Shown: in pieces, positions 1-6,559 of the stretch
Numbering within the stretch: the first letter of the stretch is position 1
Layout: each line of letters begins with the position of its first letter
NCBI GenBank assembly: GCA_945861915.1
Contig: CAMAWK010000121.1
Span: 1-7,042 of the forward strand
Reading direction: 5' to 3'
From: Flavobacterium psychrophilum
GTDB lineage: Bacteria; Bacteroidota; Bacteroidia; Flavobacteriales; Flavobacteriaceae
DNA length: 7,042 nucleotides
The notes under the pieces: generated by a model
What the model saw: the letters and a program-made list of their open reading frames with translations, nothing else
What the model was told of the DNA's origin: nothing
The model's database searches: none
Program-made: the position numbers and the translations under genes

Positions 1-500
1 CCTAAATCAACCGTTTTTGTCAATTCATCATTCTTAGAAACTAATTCTGTGTTTTGCTTTCTTGATTCTACTAAAACAACTGCTGTACTATCCCTTTGGG
101 TTGTTAAAGTTGTGTTTTGTTTTTTCAAATTTTCATTTTCTGCTAGCAATACTTTCATATCGCCTTGCAATTTGATGAATTGTGTTTTGTATTTAGACAA
201 CGAAGCCACATCTCCTTTAGATCTTTTAACTTCGTTTATCAAGTTTACTACTTTTTCTCTTTCTTTAATTAACTCCTCAGACATTGAAGTATTTTCAGCA
301 ATCGCAGCATCATAAGTAGTTTTTAATTCTTGTAAATCTTTTAAAACATCTTCTTTTTCGGATACTGTTTTAACCAATTCATTTTGTACAACTTTGGCAT
401 CAGAAGTTATTTTGAATATGTAAACTAAACTTCCTACTAATAAAATTGCCAATACAGCAACAATTGCTTTTAAACTTGAATTATTTTGTTGATTTTCCAT
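1..500 (-). CDS. Membrane-anchored coiled-coil protein, N-terminal part (cut by window edge)
   Basis: The reading frame starts with the ATG complementary to 498-500 and stays open for 166 full codons to the left edge, so the C-terminus is missing. It opens MENQQNNSSLKAIVAV. A single hydrophobic segment lies at about residues 12-28, and the rest is hydrophilic, rich in Glu, Lys, Leu and Asn, with the heptad-like spacing of a long coiled coil (about 35-160). The hydrophobic segment is too internal and uninterrupted for an obvious cleaved signal peptide, so I infer an inner-membrane anchor with the coiled coil probably in the periplasm. Similar flavobacterial proteins are common and carry a further C-terminal domain. 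Some are labelled ParA or chromosome partitioning, but no Walker motif is visible here, so I do not support that name. Function unknown. The start is favoured by the promoter about 16 nt upstream and the A-rich leader. It is divergent from the ureohydrolase gene. Confidence 0.8.
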   Translation of the reverse strand, partial: MENQQNNSSLKAIVAVLAILLVGSLVYIFKITSDAKVVQNELVKTVSEKEDVLKDLQELKTTYDAAIAENTSMSEELIKEREKVVNLINEVKRSKGDVASLSKYKTQFIKLQGDMKVLLAENENLKKQNTTLTTQRDSTAVVLVESRKQNTELVSKNDELTKTVDL

Positions 501-515
501 GTTATGTTTTTTTTA

Positions 516-545
516 CAAAAATAATAATATAATTATACCAACAAA
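516..545 (-). promoter_or_regulatory. Bacteroidota-type promoter for the coiled-coil protein gene
   Basis: On the minus strand, TTTG (542-545) lies 18 nt upstream of TATTTTTG (516-523). This fits the Bacteroidota sigma factor consensus of TTTG, a spacer of about 17-23 nt, and TAnnTTTG. Transcription would begin near 509-511, giving a leader of about ten A-rich bases before the ATG and no Shine-Dalgarno sequence, which is usual in this phylum. It is the only promoter in the window where both elements match. It has not been shown experimentally. Confidence 0.6.
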
Positions 546-568
546 CGAATTATCAACAATTATATTAT
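524..568. repeat. 11-bp inverted repeat between divergent promoters
   Basis: ATAATATAATT at 524-534 is the exact reverse complement of 558-568, with a 23-nt spacer. The arms touch or overlap the -7 elements of the two divergent promoters (516-523 on minus, 566-573 on plus), so the arrangement is nearly symmetric about the centre of the intergenic region. AATTAT also recurs at 531, 548 and 558, partly as an imperfect direct repeat (531-544 and 548-559). It could be an operator, or chance in an almost pure A/T region. Confidence 0.4.
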
Positions 569-573
569 ATTTG
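566..573 (+). promoter_or_regulatory. Candidate -7 element for the ureohydrolase-family gene
   Basis: TATATTTG matches the Bacteroidota -7 consensus TAnnTTTG exactly and sits 16 nt before the ATG at 590, which would give a very short leader. No TTG or TTTG is found 17-23 nt upstream, so only half of the promoter is supported. Confidence 0.4.
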
Positions 574-589
574 AATCTTTATATTACAT

Positions 590-1633
590 ATGGAAAAGCT
601 GATTCTGTTTACTTTCAACGAACTTGCAAAGATTACAAACCACCGAAGTGGCGAGATAAAATTTGGCGAAAAAATGTTAATTGTTCCAAAAGAAACAGAT
701 GTAATTTCTTTTTTAAAAACCTGCGAAGCACAATATGTTTTATTCGGAATACCCGAAGATATTGGCATTAGAGCAAATTACGGAAGACCTGGAGCTGCAT
801 CTGCTTGGGATAGTGCCATAAAAAACATTGCAAATATTCAACACAATAAATTTTGCAAAGGAAGCCAAATACTTGTCTTGGGGCACTTAGATGCTACTGA
901 AGAAATGAAAGAAGTTCAAGAGCTGAATTTTAATGTTGTAAATGATCGAATCAAACTAAGCCAATTGGTAGAGAAAATCGACAAAGAGGTTTCTCATATT
1001 ATTTTCAACATTATAAAATCTGGAAAAACACCTATAATTATTGGCGGCGGTCATAATAATGCTTACGGAAATATAAAAGGAGCGGCTCTTGCCAAAGGAA
1101 AATCAGTAAATGCCGTTAACTTTGATGCTCGTTCTGATTTTAGAATTTTAGAAGGTCGTCATAGCGGAAATAGCTTTTCGTATGCCTACGAGCAAGGTTT
1201 TCTAAAAAAATACTTCATGTTTGGTCTTCACGAAAATTACATTTCTAAAAGTGTTTTAGATACTATTAAAAAAACAGAAGAAAGATTGCGCTACAATACT
1301 TTTGACAGCATTAAAATAAGAAAAGAAAAAGAATTTAATTTTGAATTATACCAAGCTTTAGAGTTTATAAAAGGAGATTATTATGGATTGGAGATTGATC
1401 TTTCTGCCATTCCGAATATTCCTAGTAGTTTTATGACTTTGAATGGCTTTTCAGTAGAAGAATTAAGGCAATTTGTGTCCTATTTTGGAAAAAACAGAAA
1501 AGCAACTTATTTGCATATTTGCGAAGGAGCTCCCGAATTAGGCGATGACAAAAACGATCATTTAGTTGGCAAATTGATTGGTTATTTAGTAACCGATTTT
1601 ATAAAAGCCAACAGCGAAAAATTACTTTTGTAA
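590..1633 (+). CDS. Arginase/formimidoylglutamase-family protein with altered metal site
   Basis: This 347-residue protein belongs to the ureohydrolase (arginase, agmatinase, formimidoylglutamase) superfamily and resembles the proteins called formimidoylglutamase in flavobacteria. That enzyme (HutG) hydrolyses N-formimidoyl-glutamate in histidine breakdown, using two Mn ions in the cytoplasm. Visible family blocks are GGGHNNAYG (152-160), FDARSDFR (178-185), EGRHSGNSFSYAY (188-200), FGLHENY (211-217), LEIDLSAIP (267-275) and HICEGAPEL (309-317). By alignment with arginase, the first-metal ligands His155, Asp179, Asp183 and Asp270 and the guanidinium-binding Glu312 are present. The second-metal ligands are not: the expected His is Arg181 and the expected Asp is Ser272. 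The frame is intact and full length, so this is not an obvious pseudogene. No hut genes are nearby. The start has no Shine-Dalgarno sequence but begins at the residues expected for the family. Fold assignment is firm; substrate and activity are uncertain. Confidence 0.85.
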   Translation: MEKLILFTFNELAKITNHRSGEIKFGEKMLIVPKETDVISFLKTCEAQYVLFGIPEDIGIRANYGRPGAASAWDSAIKNIANIQHNKFCKGSQILVLGHLDATEEMKEVQELNFNVVNDRIKLSQLVEKIDKEVSHIIFNIIKSGKTPIIIGGGHNNAYGNIKGAALAKGKSVNAVNFDARSDFRILEGRHSGNSFSYAYEQGFLKKYFMFGLHENYISKSVLDTIKKTEERLRYNTFDSIKIRKEKEFNFELYQALEFIKGDYYGLEIDLSAIPNIPSSFMTLNGFSVEELRQFVSYFGKNRKATYLHICEGAPELGDDKNDHLVGKLIGYLVTDFIKANSEKLLL

Positions 1634-1664
1634 TTTTCTTTTTCTTGATTTAATCCTTCAACCA

Positions 1665-1711
1665 ATAGGTTTGCCTAAAACTAAAAACTACAAATCCACA
1701 AATAAACCTAT
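1665..1711. repeat. 8-bp inverted repeat in the intergenic region before the helicase
   Basis: ATAGGTTT (1665-1672) pairs exactly with AAACCTAT (1704-1711), leaving a 31-nt loop. The right arm overlaps the candidate -7 element of the helicase gene. The long loop and lack of a following T-run make a terminator unlikely. It may be an operator or chance. Confidence 0.25.
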
Positions 1712-1716
1712 CTTTG
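1709..1716 (+). promoter_or_regulatory. Candidate -7 element for the helicase gene
   Basis: TATCTTTG fits TAnnTTTG and lies in the 130-nt gap between the ureohydrolase and helicase genes, 47 nt before the helicase ATG. Transcription would start near 1721-1723, giving a leader of about 40 nt. No TTG is seen at the proper upstream distance. The rest of the gap (1634-1763) is T-rich and A-rich with no small gene. Confidence 0.4.
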
Positions 1717-1763
1717 CCAAGTTATCCTGACGTAATTAGTATTGGATAATTAAAATCAAATTT

Positions 1764-3017
1764 ATGTTATTCGAAGATTTATCACTTTCAAAAAGTATAC
1801 AAAGAGCCGTATTTGAAGAAGGCTACACAAATCCAACACCTATTCAACAACAATCTATCCCTTTGATTTTATCAGGCAAGGATTTAATAGGTTGTGCTCA
1901 AACAGGAACTGGAAAAACAGCCGCATTTGCTATTCCAATCATCCATCAATTGCATCGAATTGTTGGTTCTTCTAAAAAGGCAAAAGAAATTCGAGCATTA
2001 ATTGTTACTCCAACTAGAGAATTAGCCGTTCAAATAGGTCAAAGTTTTGATACTTACGGAAAATATACCAACTTGACTCAACTTACAATTTTTGGTGGGG
2101 TTTCGCAGGTACCTCAAGTGGATTTATTAAGAAAAGGAATTGATATTTTGGTAGCTACTCCTGGTAGGCTTCTTGATTTACACAAACAAGGTTTTATCAA
2201 TTTTGATCAATTGCATACTTTAGTTCTTGACGAAGCAGATCAAATGTTGGATATGGGTTTCATAAACGACGTAAAAAAAATTGTAAAACTCACTCCAAAA
2301 AACAGACAAACATTATTATTCTCAGCAACAATGCCTATTGCTATTCGAGAATTGGCCGAAATGTTCTTGAAAGATCCTGAAAAAGTTGAAGTTTCACCAG
2401 TGTCGTCAACCTCTGAAAGAGTAGAACAACATATATATTTTGTAGAAAAAACAGAAAAAAGAAATTTACTGTATCATTTAATTAAAAATGAAAATCTATC
2501 CGATGTTTTAGTTTTTTCGAGAACCAAACATGGCGCAGACAATGTTGTAAAAGCACTAAGGAAAAACAATATCGCTGCCGAAGCCATTCATGGAGACAAA
2601 TCTCAAAATGCTAGACAACGTGTTTTGGAGGCTTTCAAAAAGAAAGAAATTGGTGTTTTGGTAGCAACCGATATTGCCGCTCGTGGAATTGATATCGATC
2701 AATTGCCTTTTGTGATTAATTTTGATTTACCCAATATTCCTGAAACCTACGTTCATAGAATTGGGAGAACAGGAAGAGCTGGAAACGAAGGAATTGCTAT
2801 TTCATTTTGCAGCAAAGACGAACATCCTTATTGGAAAGATATTCAAAAATTGATTAAAGTAGATGTTAAAACCATCAGCGATCATCCCTATCCATGGCAT
2901 GCAGGAAGTCCGGAAATGGCTCCGACAAATCCACAAAAAAACTCGAACCGAAGTGGTGGAGCACATAAATCTAGAAAATCTCAAGGGTCAATACAAAATA
3001 AAAAGCGTTGGTATTGA
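1764..3017 (+). CDS. rhlE: DEAD-box ATP-dependent RNA helicase, RhlE type
   Basis: This is a 417-residue cytoplasmic RNA helicase that uses ATP to unwind or remodel short RNA duplexes, with likely roles in ribosome assembly and RNA turnover, often in the cold. All core motifs are present in order: Q motif with Phe3 and Gln28 (GYTNPTPIQ, 20-28), Walker A AQTGTGKT (45-52), PTREL (83-87), GG (111-112), TPGR (132-135), DEAD (156-159), SAT (187-189), VFSRT (250-254), [12 protein letters not shown] (301-312) and [10 protein letters not shown] (331-340). No catalytic residue is missing. After the core comes a short linker and a basic, Ser/Asn/Lys-rich tail (about 390-417, ending NKKRWY), probably disordered and RNA-binding. 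The tail is short compared with many DEAD-box proteins. The RhlE subfamily call rests on overall similarity and lack of extra domains. The start at 1764 places the conserved Phe of the Q motif at residue 3, so no later start is plausible. It converges on the kinase gene. Confidence 0.95.
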   Translation: MLFEDLSLSKSIQRAVFEEGYTNPTPIQQQSIPLILSGKDLIGCAQTGTGKTAAFAIPIIHQLHRIVGSSKKAKEIRALIVTPTRELAVQIGQSFDTYGKYTNLTQLTIFGGVSQVPQVDLLRKGIDILVATPGRLLDLHKQGFINFDQLHTLVLDEADQMLDMGFINDVKKIVKLTPKNRQTLLFSATMPIAIRELAEMFLKDPEKVEVSPVSSTSERVEQHIYFVEKTEKRNLLYHLIKNENLSDVLVFSRTKHGADNVVKALRKNNIAAEAIHGDKSQNARQRVLEAFKKKEIGVLVATDIAARGIDIDQLPFVINFDLPNIPETYVHRIGRTGRAGNEGIAISFCSKDEHPYWKDIQKLIKVDVKTISDHPYPWHAGSPEMAPTNPQKNSNRSGGAHKSRKSQGSIQNKKRWY

Positions 3018-3039
3018 TTTTTTAATCAATCATTTTTTT
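3013..3039. terminator. Hairpin terminator shared by convergent genes
   Basis: ATTGATT (3013-3019) and AATCAAT (3024-3030) form a perfect 7-bp stem with a TTTT loop. On the plus strand it is followed after two bases by seven T residues (3033-3039), as in an intrinsic terminator for the helicase. The stem contains or touches both stop codons (helicase TGA 3015-3017, kinase TAA on minus at 3022-3024). On the minus strand the T-run is weaker and further away. The stem is AT-rich, so its strength is uncertain. Confidence 0.5.
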
Positions 3040-5232
3040 ACTTTTATAAATCTGGTCGTTAATAACCTGAAATAATTGAACTTGTTCAAAGGGTTTTATC
3101 ATAATATCGTTCATCCCGGCAGAAATACTTTCTTCCATAATCTCCGATTTTGTAAAAGCAGTTAATGCAATAATTGGCGTGGTGATTCCTTTTAAACGAA
3201 TTTTTCTTGAAGTTTCAAAACCATTCATTACAGGCATATTGATGTCCATCAAGATAATATCAAAAATCTCATTTTCTAAAATTTCTATTGCTTGAAATCC
3301 ATCATCGGCTAAGACACAGATGTAATTATTTTTTTTCATTATTTTTTGAGTCACAATTTGATTAATCTTATTGTCCTCAACAACCAAAACTTTGTAAGCC
3401 TTTTTTTCTGTTAAATCAACCTGAATATTATTGATTATTTCAAGTGTTTTCTCTGGATCATAATCAAATGCAATGGTGAAAATAAAATTAGATCCTTCTC
3501 CTATTTTGCTTTCAAGCGAGATAGAACTGTTAAACAATGTCAACATTTTTTTTACTATAGACAATCCCAATCCTGTTCCTTGATAATCAGTATCGTTTCT
3601 TCCTACTTGCACAAACTTATCAAATATTTTAGTTTGGTCTGATTCAGAAATTCCGGGTCCGTTGTCCTTAATTTGAAATTCTACAAAATGCGATTTCCCT
3701 TCTACTTTAACCAAATTAGCAAAGATTTTGACTTCGCCTTTTTTGGTAAATTTCAAAGCATTACTGACCAAATTCATCAATATTTGAGAAAACCTTAATT
3801 TATCACCAATTAAACTTTCAGGAATAGCTGGGTCGATTTCGAGAGTTAGAACATTTTCATTATTTTTTGCTAAAAAGGACAATGAATTTTTAATCATACT
3901 CATTTCATCCGAAATATTGAAAGTCAAATATTCAAGTACTATTCGGTTTTCTTCTATTTTATTTATCTGTAAAACGTCGTTTACTAATGACAATAAATAC
4001 CGAGCTGAGAATTTCAGTGAACTCAAATGTGGGCTGTCGGCTAATTCTTGATGCTCCTCTAAAATCATATTAGTTATCCCAACTACTCCATACAAAGGAG
4101 TTCGCAATTCGTGACTAATTGTGGATACAAATTGAGATTTTAATTTGGAAGCTTCAATGGCATCATCCTTTGCAATAACTAAAGCTTTATTTGCTAAGGT
4201 CAATTCAGCATTTAACTTTTTCTTATAACGATCGTTTCTAAACAAAGAGTAAAGCAGCAATAATAACACTCCCAAAATACAATAAAGTAGTACTTGAATA
4301 ATTTTTGACTTCTTTATACTTTGTTCTTGTAATTTATTTTGGCTTTCAATTTTCTCAATTTCTCTTTTAGATTCGTCCAATTCTAAGTTAATTCCAGCGA
4401 TATTAACTTTATCTAACTTTTCTTGATTATACAGTTCTTCATCAATTTTTTTGAATAATTCTAAGTTAATATAAGCGTTTTTATAATCGCCAATTTTAGC
4501 TAAGAATTTAGAATATTCATTGTAGCAATTTGAAAGCTCCGATTTTAGATTATTTTGAATGCCTAGATTTATTGACTCTTTAAAGTAAAAAGCAGCTTTT
4601 TTTCTATCATTAATATGTGAATTGTACATTCCATTTAGCATATTAACAAGAACAAGCATATAATTATCTTTAACTTCTAAATGATATTTATTTACATATT
4701 CAAGTTCTGCAAAGCCTTTTTCATACTCATTCATTTCAAAATAAGCCCAAACTAAATTGATTTTTGTCCCAATAACTCCTTCTTTATTAGCAATCTTTGA
4801 GCTATAAGAAATTGATTTATTGCAATAATCTATTCCTTTTAAATATTGCTTTTTATCAAAAATATAGAGCGCTCCAAGATTATTACAAATACCTGATTTA
4901 ATTTTAAAATCATTTGTTTTATCAGCAAACGATAGTCCATTTTGGTAATATATTGTCGCTTTATCAAATTCAGACAGATAATGAAAATTGGTTGCAATAA
5001 GATTGTAGCATTTAGCAATAAGCAAGTCATCTTTTAATGCGAAAGAATATTTAAGAGCTTTTCTTGAAAATAGTAAAGATTTATCAAAATTATTTTCAAT
5101 AGAGAATTTCTTGGATTTTTCTATTAATTGTTTAACATCACTATCTTTAATCTTTTTTGTTTGACAGAAAGAATTTGTACTGGAAAAAATCAGTACCAAA
5201 AGCAGAAAGAGAAAATTTCTTAATTTATACAT
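3022..5232 (-). CDS. Hybrid sensor histidine kinase with periplasmic TPR sensor and receiver domain
   Basis: This 736-residue two-component protein has an N-terminal signal-like segment (about 1-23, hydrophobic core LFLLLVLIF, then SFCQTKK), so the next region should be exported. Residues about 35-265 hold roughly five or six degenerate TPR repeats, a helical protein-binding fold. A helical linker (265-308) precedes one membrane segment (about 311-330) and a short coiled coil. HisKA follows with FVSTISHELRTPL and phospho-acceptor His374. The ATPase domain shows the N box (Asn487, Asn491), DNGPG (523-527) and GTGLGLS (552-558). A receiver domain (about 613-730) has acidic Glu619/Asp620, phospho-acceptor Asp663 in LMDINMP, Thr691 and Lys713. 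All catalytic residues are present. There is no HPt or DNA-binding output domain and no separate regulator gene in view, so the phosphate target is unknown. The gene starts 17 nt after the symporter stop, with no Shine-Dalgarno sequence, which suggests co-transcription. The ligand is unknown. Confidence 0.93.
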   Translation of the reverse strand: MYKLRNFLFLLLVLIFSSTNSFCQTKKIKDSDVKQLIEKSKKFSIENNFDKSLLFSRKALKYSFALKDDLLIAKCYNLIATNFHYLSEFDKATIYYQNGLSFADKTNDFKIKSGICNNLGALYIFDKKQYLKGIDYCNKSISYSSKIANKEGVIGTKINLVWAYFEMNEYEKGFAELEYVNKYHLEVKDNYMLVLVNMLNGMYNSHINDRKKAAFYFKESINLGIQNNLKSELSNCYNEYSKFLAKIGDYKNAYINLELFKKIDEELYNQEKLDKVNIAGINLELDESKREIEKIESQNKLQEQSIKKSKIIQVLLYCILGVLLLLLYSLFRNDRYKKKLNAELTLANKALVIAKDDAIEASKLKSQFVSTISHELRTPLYGVVGITNMILEEHQELADSPHLSSLKFSARYLLSLVNDVLQINKIEENRIVLEYLTFNISDEMSMIKNSLSFLAKNNENVLTLEIDPAIPESLIGDKLRFSQILMNLVSNALKFTKKGEVKIFANLVKVEGKSHFVEFQIKDNGPGISESDQTKIFDKFVQVGRNDTDYQGTGLGLSIVKKMLTLFNSSISLESKIGEGSNFIFTIAFDYDPEKTLEIINNIQVDLTEKKAYKVLVVEDNKINQIVTQKIMKKNNYICVLADDGFQAIEILENEIFDIILMDINMPVMNGFETSRKIRLKGITTPIIALTAFTKSEIMEESISAGMNDIMIKPFEQVQLFQVINDQIYKSKKMID

Positions 5233-5249
5233 AAGCTGGTATTACTTTA

Positions 5250-6509
5250 TTATTCGTCACTTGCTTCCCATTTTCCGACCACCGAAGTTGCCAAAGCATT
5301 CCCCAAAACATTCGTGGCACTACGAAACATATCACAAAAATGATCTATAGGAAGTATCAATGCAATTCCTTCAATTGGAATTTCAAACATACCGCATGTA
5401 GCTGCAACAATTACTAAACTTGCTCTAGGAACACCTGCAATTCCTTTGCTGGTGAGCATCAAAACCAAAAGCATCGTTAATTGTGTACCTAAATCCAAAT
5501 GAACTCCATAGGCTTGTGCAATAAAAATACTAGCAAAAGTCATATACATCATACTCCCGTCCAAGTTAAACGAATAACCCAGTGGCAACATAAAGGAAAC
5601 TATTTTGTCTTTGACTCCAAAACGTTCTAACTCTTCGGTCAATTTCGGAAAAACGGCTTCGCTACTCGTGGTTCCAAATGCAATAATCAACGGACTAACA
5701 ATATGATTGAGTAAGGTTTTCATTCTTTTCCCTAGAAAAATAAATCCAACTACTAATAGAAAAAGCCATAATGTAGAAATTCCCACTAAAAATGAACTGA
5801 AAAATTTGATGTATGTAACTACTAATTCATTTAAATCTTTAATAGCAAATACACCCGCAATTGCACCAAAAACTCCTATTGGTGCAAATTTCATCACATA
5901 ATTAACCATTTTCAAAATAATATGTGATGTTTTATCCAAAGCGTTCACAACAGGTTTTACATAATCGCCTATGGATGCTGCTGCTAAGCCAAAAAAGATA
6001 GAGAAAATAACGATTTGAAGAATTTCATTCGTTGCCATTGCTTCCACAATACTTTTGGGAAATATATGTTCAATGAAATTTTGAGCAGAGAAATTTTGTG
6101 TTTTTTCGGTCACTTCTGCCGCAGTAGAAATATCAAGATTAGACAAATTAAGTCCAAGTCCGGGTTGTAGCATATTTACCCAAAATAAACCGATTAATAG
6201 CGAAATAAACGAAGCGCTAAAAAACCATCCTAATGCTTTGCCTCCAACTCTTCCAACAGTTTTGACATCACCGAGTTTGGCAATTCCAACCACTAATGTG
6301 GTAAAAACTAATGGAGAAATAATCATTTGCACCAATCGGATAAAAATGGTGGCTAAAATTTTTATTTTGTCGCTAAACTCTTTTGCAAAACCGCCATCAT
6401 AATTGGTATGAATAAAAACTCCCAAAATAGCCCCCAAAACCATTGCTATCAGAATTTGAAAAGTCAAATTACTAAATATTGATTTTTTTGGAGTTTCGTT
6501 TGGATTCAT
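5250..6509 (-). CDS. Dicarboxylate/amino acid:cation (Na+ or H+) symporter, DAACS family
   Basis: This 419-residue inner-membrane transporter is of the GltP/GltT/DctA (glutamate transporter homologue) family and imports acidic amino acids or C4-dicarboxylates with cations. Its length is normal. It has many hydrophobic segments, starting at about 13-33 and 50-76. The transport core shows hairpin 1 as FGTTSSEAVFP (278-288), the TM7 metal motif NLDGS (315-319), hairpin 2 as GIAGVPRAS (356-364), and TM8 with DMFRSATNVLGN (393-404). By comparison with the archaeal aspartate transporter GltPh, Arg396 would bind the substrate side-chain carboxylate and Asp393 its amino group. Keeping Asp393 favours glutamate or aspartate over plain dicarboxylates, but this is inference. 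Asn404 stands where GltPh has a Na+-binding Asp; Asn there also occurs in other bacterial members, so the coupling ion cannot be assigned. The gene lies 41 nt after aroC and 17 nt before the kinase gene, which may sense or control its uptake. Confidence 0.93.
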   Translation of the reverse strand: MNPNETPKKSIFSNLTFQILIAMVLGAILGVFIHTNYDGGFAKEFSDKIKILATIFIRLVQMIISPLVFTTLVVGIAKLGDVKTVGRVGGKALGWFFSASFISLLIGLFWVNMLQPGLGLNLSNLDISTAAEVTEKTQNFSAQNFIEHIFPKSIVEAMATNEILQIVIFSIFFGLAAASIGDYVKPVVNALDKTSHIILKMVNYVMKFAPIGVFGAIAGVFAIKDLNELVVTYIKFFSSFLVGISTLWLFLLVVGFIFLGKRMKTLLNHIVSPLIIAFGTTSSEAVFPKLTEELERFGVKDKIVSFMLPLGYSFNLDGSMMYMTFASIFIAQAYGVHLDLGTQLTMLLVLMLTSKGIAGVPRASLVIVAATCGMFEIPIEGIALILPIDHFCDMFRSATNVLGNALATSVVGKWEASDE

Positions 6510-6512
6510 TCC

Positions 6513-6559
6513 GATTTTTAATTTAGAATTGATTGATGCTAAAAATACGATTAAAAATC
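6513..6559 (-). repeat. Imperfect stem-loop between aroC and the symporter gene
   Basis: A 9-bp inverted repeat pairs GATTTTTAA (6513-6521) with TTAAAAATC (6551-6559). Inside it a second pair, TTTAG (6522-6526) with CTAAA (6539-6543), extends the stem after a 7-nt one-sided bulge. On the minus-strand transcript it begins at the end of aroC, including its stop codon, and ends 3 nt before the symporter ATG. No T-run follows, so it is not a standard terminator. It may affect symporter translation or mRNA processing. Its mostly A/T makeup weakens the case. Confidence 0.35.

Noticed and set aside
49..315. Open frame of 88 codons on the plus strand
   Set aside because: It is antisense to the coiled-coil gene, whose minus-strand frame is open throughout and has coherent protein features. 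The plus frame gives a Phe/Ser-rich sequence without recognisable features.
1..500. ParA or chromosome partitioning function for the coiled-coil protein
   Set aside because: Such names occur on similar database entries, but no nucleotide-binding motif is visible in the 166 residues present.
499..771. Open frame of 90 codons on the plus strand, and one of 67 codons on minus at 565-768
   Set aside because: Both overlap the start of the ureohydrolase gene in other frames and show no domain-like sequence.
2802..3075. Short frames on both strands near the end of the helicase (minus 2802-2984, plus 2863-3075)
   Set aside because: They are shadows of the helicase tail, and the plus one also runs into the antisense of the kinase end. 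The in-frame helicase motifs and basic tail explain the coding signal.
4839..5030. Alternative minus-strand frame of 63 codons inside the kinase sensor region
   Set aside because: It lies wholly within the TPR-coding part in another frame and has no start signal or similarity that I recognise.
5164..5232. Lipoprotein signal at the kinase N-terminus (Cys23)
   Set aside because: The residues before the Cys are N-S-F, which do not fit a lipobox; signal peptidase I cleavage near Cys23-Gln24, or an uncleaved anchor, is more likely.
5384..5391. TATGTTTG on the minus strand, about 150 nt upstream of the kinase start, as an internal promoter
   Set aside because: It fits TAnnTTTG, but a TTG lies only 16 nt upstream, and such 8-mers occur by chance in a sequence this AT-rich. 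It lies inside the symporter coding region, so I did not list it.
5707..5901. Plus-strand frame of 64 codons
   Set aside because: It is antisense to the symporter membrane region, a common artefact of transmembrane coding sequence.
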